A stretch of DNA of 64,000 nucleotides from NCBI GenBank assembly GCA_025617745.1, contig CM046862.1:53633097-53697096 (forward strand). Reading direction: 5' to 3'. The position numbers and the translations under genes are program-made. Positions 10,164 to 22,495 of the stretch are shown piece by piece (positions within the stretch are counted from its first letter, which is position 1; each line of letters starts with the position of its first letter). This DNA comes from Heliocidaris erythrogramma (lineage: Eukaryota > Echinodermata > Echinoidea > Camarodonta > Echinometridae). The notes below the pieces were generated by a model, which saw only the letters and a list, made by a program, of their open reading frames with translations, was not told the DNA's origin and did no database searches.

Positions 10164-11709
10164 TAGGTGGTCTATCCTTAATTATGATGGTCATCATGAT
10201 AATGGGATGATCATGATCATGATACTGACACTGACAAAGATAGGGATGGTCATGAGTATCTTTAATGCAGTAATGGAACAAGTAACGGTGTAATTATTAA
10301 ACAAAGTACTGAAAATGAATTCCTTGATCATGACATCATAATTATGGTGATGCCGATGATGGTGATAGTGATGAATGATGATTTTAATGGCTGATGATGG
10401 ATGCTGATTGATGATGAATTATTCACAAGACTCTATACGGTGCATGAAACTTCTTCTCTTGTTTCTTTACAGTACAAATCTCGCCGGCATCATTTAGTAT
10501 TTAGGATCAAAAAACAAACAAACAGTGTTAAGACCACTATACAAGAATTATCCCTATAGAGATAACGTGTAACGGAAAATGAGATTCTCAAATCCCACTT
10601 TCCGATTGAAATATGCGTAAGATCCCGAGATCTAATAAAAATATAAAGGTTACACTTAAGATAGAGAATTTTCTCAGCTCCAACATACTCGAAGCTAAGT
10701 GAAAAATCATGGACGAATGACGGAGCTATTACTCTGAGAAGACTGGAATGCGGAATCAAGGTTTGAGTAAAAGTCATTTTTCCGTGATAGACAATGCGTG
10801 TAAAACGTTGCAAATTGACATGCCCGTTTATATCGCAAAATTAGACCATGATGCTGTTGTCCAAGTGAAAATTGTGGATACTAATCTTGTAGGGAATTGT
10901 TCTCAGCTACAACATATTAAAAACTGGGCGAAAAACGATTCATATTAAGGGAGATATACTTGAATTTGCATAAATGTGATGACGTCATTATATGCAAATT
11001 AGGAATTTGGAGTTCTGAGGCTATTATGATGACGCCATCATGAAAATTTGGGGTTTCTTATGAGCTATAGCCGATTCTAGATAGGGATGTTTTTACCACT
11101 TTTTACATTATATTGCCCATTGACGCGCGCGCAGATTTTAAAGTTTGATGCGCTCGTGCGCCATTATTAGACGTCAAGGATGACTGAAAATTGTTGGAAA
11201 TCGTCAAGAAAACTATCAGAAAGCTATTCCATGCAAAAAACGGCGTTTTTCTCTAAGGTAGGTGATGTGCGTGCGCAAAACGCGCGCACGGTCGTGTGTG
11301 AAATGCTTAAAATGACCAGAAACGTACTCTCGTTTGGTCCTTGGGTGATTTTGAACATTTTTAAATATTGACGCGCGTGTACGTGCGCGTCATTATGTTC
11401 GCGCGGATTTTTATTGCATGTAATGTTGAGGCTTGACCTGACGTTCATGAGTGTCAAATATGGTTTACTTTTGATGACTCGTCATGAAGATATAGATAAT
11501 GTGATTTCCCAAAATGGCGCCTGGATGACGTCATGATGGCCTGATGACCTCAAAAAGGTTCGCATGGCATGTCCATGATAGACTCCATACATGGCATGAA
11601 ATTGAAGGACATTGACATAGCCGATTTTGAGATATCATGGGGACAACATTGGAGCATAAAAATAAATTCTGACAAAAAGAGGTGATCTGTCCGATGGACA
11701 GACCACCTA
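10164..11709. mobile_element. ~1.55-kb TIR-bounded non-autonomous element (unit 2)
   Basis: The ends are inverted copies: TAGGTGGTCTATCC at 10164 and GGACAGACCACCTA ending at 11709. Small hairpins sit at both ends (TTCGTC/GACGAA outside the left end; CTGTCC/GGACAG inside the right end). The interior is non-coding, with GATGACGTCAT motifs at about 10980 and 11525 and CpG-rich alternating GCGCGC patches near 11120-11400. No transposase frame is seen. The whole element is inside the 2.2 kb missing from unit 1. Confidence 0.5.
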
Positions 11710-11873
11710 ATAATAATTGAAATAATAATAGTGATGATGATAATGACAATAGTTACAGTAGTGAATAATGATAATAGTAATTGATAATGATAAAGATGAA
11801 ATTAATGATAAGGACTAACACTAATAACATGAATGATAAATAGATAACAACTTATGCAATCGTAAAACAACTA

Positions 11874-12550
11874 CAGTGAAATCTGTCTATAATGGCCACC
11901 CAAGGGGGGAAAATGGCCTATATAAACAGGTTCTTAAACACATAATTATAGGAGGGTGGCTGATATAATAGAGATGGCCGCGCAGACAGGTTTGATCATT
12001 AATAATCACATGTGTCCCAGGTTAGCGAAGAGAGAGGAAGAGACGATCCCCGGTCATCGATCTTCGTTTTCCAAAATAACCCAAGGTATTTTGGAAAACG
12101 AAGACCGAAAAATACTGATCAAAGCACTATCAGAATGATAAAAGGATGATAACAATAATGGTAATATAAATAATAATAATAATAATAATAATGATAATAA
12201 TGATAACAACGCTAATATCAGTGATAAGCAGAAGAACTTATACAATGGAAAATCAAGTACTATACAGTAAAATTTGTCTAAAATGGTAACCCAAAAGGGG
12301 GGAAATGACCTTGATAGACAGGTGACTGCTACAGAGGATCTTAAACACAAAATTCATAGCCATCGGAACCAATTTTACTGGCCACTATAATTTTATGCCT
12401 GCTATAGATAGATGATCGCTATTTTCTAGTTTTCATCATTAATAATCGCATGTGCGCCTGGCCGTAGGCGAGAGAGGAGGATAAGACCTCTGTCTTTGAT
12501 CTTCGTTTCCAAAATACCCCAGGATATTTTGGAAAACGAAGATCGAATAC
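11874..12550 (+). mobile_element. Two pogo-like MITEs with hairpin modules (unit 2)
   Basis: The first MITE starts CAGTGAAATCTGTCTATAAT at 11874 and ends near GACAGGTTTGATC (about 11997). It is followed by the hairpin TCTTCGTTTTCCAAAATAAC / TATTTTGGAAAACGAAGA at 12059-12105. The second MITE starts at about 12265 and is followed by a second hairpin at about 12497-12545. AAT repeats separate them. Confidence 0.65.
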
Positions 12551-12724
12551 CGGGGACCCATCTTCTTTATGTGTGATCGGCGTTTATAATAATAACAATA
12601 ATACTGAAACACTATCAGAATGATAAATAAGATGATGATAAAAAAAAGAACAATAATAATAATAATGGTAATAATAACAATAATAATAATATTAATAATA
12701 ATATTATTAATAATAAATAATGGT

Positions 12725-14110
12725 CGGTGCAAATCCGAATTGGACGGAAGTGTCAAGAAGTTGTTTTATCAGCACGACATAGATTCTCTTATCAACACTG
12801 TTCCAATCTTCAGTGATAACATCGGCATGCAGTTTGGGCTGGATAAATATGCAGTGATCACTCTACAGAGTGATAAACAAATCAATCACAGAGGTAAATC
12901 AAACAAATGGAGTACTAGAGGCAGATCGGGTGAAACACCAAGCTATGAAAAAGATTGAAGTCAAATACATCAGAAGAGTTCAAAAGGTGCTCAAATCTAA
13001 ACTCGATGCTGGAAACATAGTCAAAGCTATCAATACATGGGCAATGGCCCTGTTGAGGTACGTTGCAGGCATAGTAGACTGGACCCAACAGGAGCTGGAT
13101 ACTTCGGACAGAAAAAAACCCCAGGAAATTTTTGACTGTGCATACGCCATTGTAATGTTCGCACATTTCTAAAGGTGATAAACAATGCTATTGAAATTGC
13201 TTTCAGTTGATTTTTCGAAAGTCGTTTTTATCGTGCTATTTAAATTCTATAGACAACACGGAGGACGCGGACTGATGGGAGGTATTAAGAACAGAGCTTT
13301 TACTGCTATATTGATGGAAAGATGGAAATTATGACTGCCAATGAGGTCTATGAAGAAAGGAAAAGACTTGACAGCTGAAGGCTGATCGGAGAAATGGGAG
13401 ACTAGAAGGATGGAAAGGAAAGGTGATGCACGGACAACATCTAAGACAGACAGAGAAATTTGCGGCACCAGAGAGTTGGCAATCGTTAAAAAGAGGAATC
13501 CTGAAAAGGGAGACTGAAAGTCTGTTAGTTGCTGCTCAGGACAAGGCTTTGAGAACAAACTACACGAAAGCAAAAATTGAGAAACAGGAAACATCACCAT
13601 CATGCAAAATGTGCAAAGATGAAACGGTAATGCATCTTGTGAGTGAATGCAATGCAATCACACAGAGTACAAGGGAAGGCATGATAGAGTGGCTGCCGCA
13701 GTCATCATTCATCATTCATCAGACATCATTCTAACGAAAAAGAAGGACAAGGAATGTCTCATCATAGACATTGCATTTCCTGGAGACTGCGGGGTAAGGA
13801 GGAAGAAAATATGCAAATGTACAACGACCTGGCATGGGAACTAAGAATGATATGGAATTTGAAGACGAGAGTCATACCAATAGTGATCGGTGCCCTGGGA
13901 ACAGGGGTAACAAGACATAAGAGCTTCCTGGCTGATCTTGGAGTCGACGCATCGTTTGAAATCATACAGAATTCAAGCCTGCTCATATTCTGCGAAAGGT
14001 CATGGACGAGAAGATGAGGACTTGTTGAAACAAAGAGTAACCCTACATTTCTTGATGAAATCCCGTTACTTCTTAATTTACCAACCGAACATAAGGTTGT
14101 GGACAAATCG
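12725..14110 (+). pseudogene. RLE-type LINE remnant (unit 2)
   Basis: Duplicate of 5810-7195, with the same frameshifts and stops. One private substitution is visible: CGAAAGTCGTTTTT near 13218, where units 1 and 3 have CGAAAGTAGTTTTT. Shared lesions show the element was already dead before the duplication. Confidence 0.75.
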
Positions 14111-14128
14111 ATAATAATAATAATATTA

Positions 14129-14449
14129 ATAATGAAATGAAATGGTGGAAATGCTGGAAAAGCAGATTACAGCTGAAAAACAAAGTGAGGTGTTTTTCTT
14201 TAAGTATATTGATATACCCGACAATCAACCAACTAAAAGAAACGAACATGCTCTAACGGAGAATAGAAGAACCACATCTTATGAGAGAGAAGATGCGATT
14301 TCTACAATCTCATCAAATGGGGGCGTACACCAACAACTACAACAATCCCGAGAGACCAATAGTACCCAGCATGATAGAGCAGTAGACAGGAACCGAACAA
14401 CTCCCATTTCACATCTTAGCACATGCTCAAATAAAATTCTAGAACAGTA
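14129..14449 (+). pseudogene. Probable N-terminal part of a second RLE LINE (unit 2)
   Basis: Duplicate of 7214-7534. It is cut by the MITE and then by the duplication junction, so no downstream domain follows. Confidence 0.35.
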
Positions 14450-14659
14450 CACTCTAAAAACTCAAATGTTAAATCCACATTTAAAAGGTTGGAGGAGTGA
14501 CAACATTTCCAAAATGGTAAATGAACACTTTTAACATGCTGCATCCAACCTTTAAACTATTAAGATCCAGCATGTTAAAAGTGTTAATTTACCATTTAAA
14601 AAATGTTGTCACTCCTCCACCCTTTTAAATGTAGATTTAACATTTGAGTTTTTAGAGTG
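14450..14659. mobile_element. 210-bp foldback MITE (unit 2)
   Basis: Duplicate of the 7535-7744 foldback. It has the same CACTCTAAAAACTC ends flanked by TA and again sits directly against the unit junction. Confidence 0.8.
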
Positions 14660-14662
14660 TAG

Positions 14663-15890
14663 GAGACCACTCTTTGACTGATTGCACACAATTCGTAATT
14701 TGTGCAGTAACATGAACAACATCATTTCTCTTAAATACATGTACAATGTACAGTTGTGTGTTATCTGCATAAAACATCTTATGGATGTTATGAGTATTAA
14801 TTATGCTTAAAGAGTGAATAAGATCGGGCCTAATACGGACCGTTGAGGGACCCCCTGAGAGATGTTTTTTTTTGATGGTCCTTCTTTTCCAATCAATACA
14901 GTTTGAGTGCGCTGGGATAGATAGGACTCTATCCAAGCAAGTCCTTGACCACTAATTCCAAAACGAAGTCTCAAACGTTGCAACAAGATATCATGCCTAA
15001 TGGTATCGAACGCGCTTGAACAGTTTAGCAGTACCAAGATGACTTCTTCTCCTTTATCAAGTAAAAATATGATGCCATCAGTTACTCGCAAAAGAGCAAA
15101 TTCAACGCTATGAAATGAGCGGTAACCAGATTGTGACTTTGCATGCAAACTGAATGTATTCAAATACTGATGAAGCTGAAAATAAGTAATTCTTTCCAAT
15201 AGTTTGCCAAAGAATCTCAAGTTCGCAATTGGACGATAACTTTTTAAATCTTCAACATCAGAAGCGGAACGTTTCAGTCTAGTTATAATATTTGCATGCT
15301 TAAAACTTTCTGGGAAAGAACCAGTCATGAATGAATCATTACTGACCTGTGTCATAAATGGTAATAGTTCTACTAGCATTTTCTTCATTAATGAAGTTGG
15401 GACCGGGTCAAGTTGACATGTTGTGGAAGAAGAAGTAGTTATGAACCTGACAACCTCATCTTCAGACACTGACCTAAATTGGGTGAATGATGAGGTTGCA
15501 GGTTCCTCAGAAAATTCCCTACTGTTATCAGCCACTGATGACTGCAATTCATTAGTGATCAATTGAACTTTCTCAGCAAAGTATCTCTGACAGAGATATT
15601 TCAAACTTGACATTATTTTGAAAGATTTTGGATGACTGGGGCCGTAACAGATTATCGACCTTCCTGAAAAGCTCTCTCGAAGAGCGGTCTTTCAGCTGAT
15701 TGCGATGGTAAGGCCGTTTGGCTGAAGTGAGTTGATTATTATAATGATGGGACGCTTTCGTATAGACCTGCCGATCGATTTCAAGACCACACGGAGAAAA
15801 AGATTTCCGTTCCAGAGCACGAAGTTTTTGCTTCAATTCTCTATGGTGAGTCTGGCCGATATCTAACAGTTCTAGTGACTTCCGGAGCAT
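14663..15890 (-). pseudogene. APE-type LINE fragment (unit 3)
   Basis: Third duplicate of the RT fragment. It shares the CGGAACGTTTCAGTCTAGT variant with unit 1, but the longer frame ending GVPQRSVLGPILFTL with unit 2. A private change (AGTAGTTATG instead of AGTAGTAATG, about 15438) is also present. Confidence 0.8.
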
Positions 15891-16650
15891 GCTTTAATAC
15901 GAAAGGTTATGAAAGGTCTACGCGTTTATTAAGGTGAGATAGATAAATCATACACTTATGTTATTGCTGAGCATATAAAAGATATGAACGCAAATTGTGA
16001 AACCGCACTTAATTATATTTTTATTGAAAAGAAGAACCTCAGACGAATGGTCGTATTTCATCGAGCATATCAAATAACTAAGAATAAGGCACACGTTCGA
16101 TACTTACGGGCTGTACAACGTAGGGCATGGGCAGAAGAAAAGAGATCAAGAGGAATATCACCACAAATTACAATCACTTTGTTTCTCTTTCGATTTCCCC
16201 CTAAAATTTCGACTATTTTATATTTCGTTTTCTTATATTTTCATGCATTTACTACTAACTGACATGTTATGTGTCAGTGAGGTACAAAACCTATCTCTAT
16301 TATTTCACACCAATACCACATGTTATGAAAGGTCTACACGTGTATCAAGGTAAGAGAGATAAATCATACACGTATGAAATGTCTGAGTATAATATATAAA
16401 TGGAAATTTTTAAAGCCGGTGATAGAAATGTTATGTCAGTTGAAAAGAAATAAATAACAGAAGAATTGTCATGTTTCATTCAGCGAATCGAATAACTAGG
16501 ATTCCAATAGTATGGAGATACTTACAACCTGTACAACGTACATCAGAGGCAGGAGAAAAGAGATCAAGAACAATATCAGCATGTATTACGATCACTTCGT
16601 TTCTTTCTCGATTTTCCCAATTAAAATTGGTCTATGTTATTGTATGTTTG
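15891..16650 (+). repeat. Exon-like repeat, segment 2 (unit 3)
   Basis: Duplicate of 4281-5040, with landmarks at about 16120 and 16530. It is followed by a shortened C-run compared with unit 2. Confidence 0.8.
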
Positions 16651-17077
16651 GAAAACGAAGACCGAAGACCGGAGACCCATGTTCCCGCACATACGTGCGC
16701 CCAGGAGACGATCCCCGGTCTTCCATCGTCGTTCCACCCCCCCCCCCCCCCTCCAAAAAAAAAAAAAAAAAAAAACCCAGGCTGTTTTTGAAAACGAAGA
16801 CCGAAATCCAGGGACCCATGTACCAGGGAAATGTACGTGTAGTGCACCTGTGGCAGAACAGAGAGGAAGAGACGATCCCCGGTCTTCAATCTTCGTTTTC
16901 CAAAATAACCCAGGGTGTTTGGAAAACAAAGACCAAAGACCGGGGACCCATGTACTATATGTGTGATTGGCGTTTACTATAAAACTGAAACACCGCAGAA
17001 TGATAAAAACAATGATGATAAAAAACAACAACAACAATAACAACTAGATGAAATCTTAATTCGTCTGCTGGACGAAT

Positions 17078-18623
17078 TAGGTGGTCTATCCTTAATTATG
17101 ATGGTCATCATGATAATGGGATGATCATGATCATGATACTGACACTGACAAAGATAGGGATGGTCATGAGTATCTTTAATGCAGTAATGGAACAAGTAAC
17201 GGTGTAATTATTAAACAAAGTACTGAAAATGAATTCCTTGATCATGACATCATAATTATGGTGATGCCGATGATGGTGATAGTGATGAATGATGATTTTA
17301 ATGGCTGATGATGGATGCTGATTGATGATGAATTATTCACAAGACTCTATACGGTGCATGAAACTTCTTCTCTTGTTTCTTTACAGTACAAATCTCGCCG
17401 GCATCATTTAGTATTTAGGATCAAAAAACAAACAAACAGTGTTAAGACCACTATACAAGAATTATCCCTATAGAGATAACGTGTAACGGAAAATGAGATT
17501 CTCAAATCCCACTTTCCGATTGAAATATGCGTAAGATCCCGAGATCTAATAAAAATATAAAGGTTACACTTAAGATAGAGAATTTTCTCAGCTCCAACAT
17601 ACTCGAAGCTAAGTGAAAAATCATGGACGAATGACGGAGCTATTACTCTGAGAAGACTGGAATGCGGAATCAAGGTTTGAGTAAAAGTCATTTTTCCGTG
17701 ATAGACAATGCGTGTAAAACGTTGCAAATTGACATGCCCGTTTATATCGCAAAATTAGACCATGATGCTGTTGTCCAAGTGAAAATTGTGGATACTAATC
17801 TTGTAGGGAATTGTTCTCAGCTACAACATATTAAAAACTGGGCGAAAAACGATTCATATTAAGGGAGATATACTTGAATTTGCATAAATGTGATGACGTC
17901 ATTATATGCAAATTAGGAATTTGGAGTTCTGAGGCTATTATGATGACGCCATCATGAAAATTTGGGGTTTCTTATGAGCTATAGCCGATTCTAGATAGGG
18001 ATGTTTTTACCACTTTTTACATTATATTGCCCATTGACGCGCGCGCAGATTTTAAAGTTTGATGCGCTCGTGCGCCATTATTAGACGTCAAGGATGACTG
18101 AAAATTGTTGGAAATCGTCAAGAAAACTATCAGAAAGCTATTCCATGCAAAAAACGGCGTTTTTCTCTAAGGTAGGTGATGTGCGTGCGCAAAACGCGCG
18201 CACGGTCGTGTGTGAAATGCTTAAAATGACCAGAAACGTACTCTCGTTTGGTCCTTGGGTGATTTTGAACATTTTTAAATATTGACGCGCGTGTACGTGC
18301 GCGTCATTATGTTCGCGCGGATTTTTATTGCATGTAATGTTGAGGCTTGACCTGACGTTCATGAGTGTCAAATATGGTTTACTTTTGATGACTCGTCATG
18401 AAGATATAGATAATGTGATTTCCCAAAATGGCGCCTGGATGACGTCATGATGGCCTGATGACCTCAAAAAGGTTCGCATGGCATGTCCATGATAGACTCC
18501 ATACATGGCATGAAATTGAAGGACATTGACATAGCCGATTTTGAGATATCATGGGGACAACATTGGAGCATAAAAATAAATTCTGACAAAAAGAGGTGAT
18601 CTGTCCGATGGACAGACCACCTA
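17078..18623. mobile_element. ~1.55-kb TIR-bounded element (unit 3)
   Basis: Duplicate of 10164-11709 with the same 14-bp TAGGTGGTCTRTCC inverted ends and the same two GATGACGTCAT sites. It has no coding frame. Confidence 0.5.
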
Positions 18624-18786
18624 ATAATAATTGAAATAATAATAGTGATGATGATAATGACAATAGTTACAGTAGTGAATAATGATAATAGTAATTGATA
18701 ATGATAAAGATGAAATTAATGATAAGGACAACACTAATAACATGAATGATAAATAGATAACAACTTATGCAATCGTAAAACAACTA

Positions 18787-19465
18787 CAGTGAAATCTGTC
18801 TATAATGGCCACCCAAGGGGGGAAAATGGCCTATATAAACAGGTTCTTAAACACATAATTATAGGAGGGTGGCTGATATAATAGAGATGGCCGCGCAGAC
18901 AGGTTTGATCATTAATAATCACATGTGTCCCAGGTTAGCGAAGAGAGAGGAAGAGACGATCCCCGGTCATCGATCTTCGTTTTCCAAAATAACCCAAGGT
19001 ATTTTGGAAAACGAAGACCGAAAAATACTGATCAAAGCACTATCAGAATGATAAAAGGATGATAACAATAATGGTAATATAAATAATAATAATAATAATA
19101 ATAATGATAATAATGATAACAACGCTAATATCAGTGATAAGCAGAAGAACTTATACAATGGAAAATCAAGTACTATACAGTAAAATTTGTCTAAAATGGT
19201 AACCCAAAAGGGGGGAAATGACCTTGATAGACAGGTGACTGCTACAGAGGATCTTAAACACAAAATTCATAGCCATCGGAACCAATTTTACTGGCCACTA
19301 TAATTTTATGCCTGCTATAGATAGATGATCGCTATTTTCTAGTTTTCATCATTAATAATCGCATGTGCGCCTGGCCGTAGGCGAGAGAGGAGGATAAGAC
19401 CTCTGTCTTTGATCTTCGTTTCCAAAATACCCCAGGATATTTTGGAAAACGAAGATCGAATACCG
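18787..19465 (+). mobile_element. Two pogo-like MITEs with hairpin modules (unit 3)
   Basis: Duplicate of 11874-12550. Just upstream, a 1-2-bp difference (GGACAACAC versus GGACTAACAC) accounts for part of the 6915 versus 6913 bp unit length difference. Confidence 0.65.
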
Positions 19466-19637
19466 GGGACCCATCTTCTTTATGTGTGATCGGCGTTTAT
19501 AATAATAACAATAATACTGAAACACTATCAGAATGATAAATAAGATGATGATAAAAAAAAGAACAATAATAATAATAATGGTAATAATAACAATAATAAT
19601 AATATTAATAATAATATTATTAATAATAAATAATGGT

Positions 19638-21023
19638 CGGTGCAAATCCGAATTGGACGGAAGTGTCAAGAAGTTGTTTTATCAGCACGACATAGATTCT
19701 CTTATCAACACTGTTCCAATCTTCAGTGATAACATCGGCATGCAGTTTGGGCTGGATAAATATGCAGTGATCACTCTACAGAGTGATAAACAAATCAATC
19801 ACAGAGGTAAATCAAACAAATGGAGTACTAGAGGCAGATCGGGTGAAACACCAAGCTATGAAAAAGATTGAAGTCAAATACATCAGAAGAGTTCAAAAGG
19901 TGCTCAAATCTAAACTCGATGCTGGAAACATAGTCAAAGCTATCAATACATGGGCAATGGCCCTGTTGAGGTACGTTGCAGGCATAGTAGACTGGACCCA
20001 ACAGGAGCTGGATACTTCGGACAGAAAAAAACCCCAGGAAATTTTTGACTGTGCATACGCCATTGTAATGTTCGCACATTTCTAAAGGTGATAAACAATG
20101 CTATTGAAATTGCTTTCAGTTGATTTTTCGAAAGTAGTTTTTATCGTGCTATTTAAATTCTATAGACAACACGGAGGACGCGGACTGATGGGAGGTATTA
20201 AGAACAGAGCTTTTACTGCTATATTGATGGAAAGATGGAAATTATGACTGCCAATGAGGTCTATGAAGAAAGGAAAAGACTTGACAGCTGAAGGCTGATC
20301 GGAGAAATGGGAGACTAGAAGGATGGAAAGGAAAGGTGATGCACGGACAACATCTAAGACAGACAGAGAAATTTGCGGCACCAGAGAGTTGGCAATCGTT
20401 AAAAAGAGGAATCCTGAAAAGGGAGACTGAAAGTCTGTTAGTTGCTGCTCAGGACAAGGCTTTGAGAACAAACTACACGAAAGCAAAAATTGAGAAACAG
20501 GAAACATCACCATCATGCAAAATGTGCAAAGATGAAACGGTAATGCATCTTGTGAGTGAATGCAATGCAATCACACAGAGTACAAGGGAAGGCATGATAG
20601 AGTGGCTGCCGCAGTCATCATTCATCATTCATCAGACATCATTCTAACGAAAAAGAAGGACAAGGAATGTCTCATCATAGACATTGCATTTCCTGGAGAC
20701 TGCGGGGTAAGGAGGAAGAAAATATGCAAATGTACAACGACCTGGCATGGGAACTAAGAATGATATGGAATTTGAAGACGAGAGTCATACCAATAGTGAT
20801 CGGTGCCCTGGGAACAGGGGTAACAAGACATAAGAGCTTCCTGGCTGATCTTGGAGTCGACGCATCGTTTGAAATCATACAGAATTCAAGCCTGCTCATA
20901 TTCTGCGAAAGGTCATGGACGAGAAGATGAGGACTTGTTGAAACAAAGAGTAACCCTACATTTCTTGATGAAATCCCGTTACTTCTTAATTTACCAACCG
21001 AACATAAGGTTGTGGACAAATCG
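19638..21023 (+). pseudogene. RLE-type LINE remnant (unit 3)
   Basis: Third duplicate of 5810-7195. It carries the same RT thumb, zinc-knuckle and RLE-like fragments in the same broken frames. Confidence 0.75.
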
Positions 21024-21041
21024 ATAATAATAATAATATTA

Positions 21042-21362
21042 ATAATGAAATGAAATGGTGGAAATGCTGGAAAAGCAGATTACAGCTGAAAAACAAAGTG
21101 AGGTGTTTTTCTTTAAGTATATTGATATACCCGACAATCAACCAACTAAAAGAAACGAACATGCTCTAACGGAGAATAGAAGAACCACATCTTATGAGAG
21201 AGAAGATGCGATTTCTACAATCTCATCAAATGGGGGCGTACACCAACAACTACAACAATCCCGAGAGACCAATAGTACCCAGCATGATAGAGCAGTAGAC
21301 AGGAACCGAACAACTCCCATTTCACATCTTAGCACATGCTCAAATAAAATTCTAGAACAGTA
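21042..21362 (+). pseudogene. Probable N-terminal part of the second RLE LINE (unit 3)
   Basis: Same sequence as 7214-7534. Here it keeps its original right-hand context: after the foldback MITE the element continues at 21580. This is the copy that supports reading the stretch as the front end of the RLE LINE described next. Confidence 0.4.
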
Positions 21363-21572
21363 CACTCTAAAAACTCAAATGTTAAATCCACATTTAAAAG
21401 GTTGGAGGAGTGACAACATTTCCAAAATGGTAAATGAACACTTTTAACATGCTGCATCCAACCTTTAAACTATTAAGATCCAGCATGTTAAAAGTGTTAA
21501 TTTACCATTTAAAAAATGTTGTCACTCCTCCACCCTTTTAAATGTAGATTTAACATTTGAGTTTTTAGAGTG
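21363..21572. mobile_element. 210-bp foldback MITE (unit 3)
   Basis: Third copy of the foldback. It is inserted between KILEQ and the charged stretch that resumes at 21580, with TA at each side. Because the right flank here is unique (ACTGCCAGAAAAGACG), this copy shows the ancestral insertion site. Confidence 0.8.
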
Positions 21573-21579
21573 TAGGAGA

Positions 21580-22495
21580 ACTGCCAGAAAAGACGTGGTT
21601 GGAGCAGCTGGAGACTACGAAAGAGAAGCTGCGAGATCTCAAGACTCGACAGACGAAGACCGAGCGCTCGAAGAACTAGTTTTATCAGCACTGAGTAAAA
21701 ACTATAAGTATGCAAAGGAAATATCAATAGCAGGCCGACCACAAATACCCAAAATCGACATAAGATGCTGTACCACAAGGAGTGTGATCAACAAAGTAGA
21801 TAGACTTCTTCTGGACGCAGAAGCTAATGACTCAAATATGATGGAGATAAACTGTCTACTTTGGGCGGTAGCAAAAACTTTAGTCAAGCATATTGGGTTT
21901 GAGTTGCATTCACCGAATCACTGTTGCAAACCTAAGATGAAAACTCCTGAATGGAAGAAGCGGCTTCAATCTAAGATAGCAGAGCTACACAGAGATGTTG
22001 GAGAAGTGGACAAATGAAACACCCAATCCAAACGGATGAAGAATAATGCAAAAAAAGACTGGAAAAAATATCGCATTGATGGAAGGACACGTATAATAAC
22101 AACTGTTACTGGAACCCTCAAGATGCAGATTAATGCTCTAAAGCAGATGTTCCAACGACAGAAGAAGTGAAGGGCTACTGGAAAGAATTGTGGGAGAATG
22201 AAGTCACTCACGAAGAAGCTCCTTGGATTCAGTCGAAAAAAAGAATGAACCCGCTTAACGATTAACAGATCTGAGCTTATCTGAAATACAGAATATCACC
22301 AAGAATACTCAGAACTGGAAGAGCGTTCGAACAGACGGTATAAACAATTTGTGGATTTGGTAGAGATTTGGTAGCATTCATACTAATCTACTCAAATCAC
22401 CAATGAAAAAAGGGAAGAGGTGTATAGAAGAATGGCTGCCAATTGGAAGAACTTATCTATTAATACAGAAAACTTTCATCGGCTTGGGGTAATCC
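21580..22495 (+). pseudogene. Second RLE-type LINE, pre-RT region
   Basis: The long open stretch to 22017 ends in TPEWKKRLQSKIAELHRDVG. In other frames it goes on to EEVKGYWKELWENEVTHEEAP (about 22165-22225), SVRTDGINNLW (about 22325) and EEWLPIGRTYLL (about 22430). That order (linker, conserved KxxWxxxWG-like block, SVRTDxIxNxW, then WLPxGRTYL) is typical of RLE LINEs just ahead of the RT fingers. Frameshifts make it a pseudogene. The RT palm should follow but is interrupted at about 22496 by a minus-strand Penelope-like element. The coding then resumes at 23298. Confidence 0.7.

Larger units (their letters stand above)
3054..21575. repeat. Tandem triplication, ~6.9-kb unit
   Basis: Three near-identical units: 3054-7747 (4694 bp), 7748-14662 (6915 bp) and 14663-21575 (6913 bp). 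The unit starts inside the minus-strand LINE and ends just beyond a foldback MITE. At the left parental edge the sequence is CTTGAGACCACTC, at the right edge TAGGAGAACTGCC, and at both internal junctions TAGGAGACCACTC. The edges therefore share GAGA, a 4-bp microhomology. Only scattered substitutions and homopolymer changes separate the units. Unit 1 lacks the 2217 bp corresponding to 9891-12107. Confidence 0.95.
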
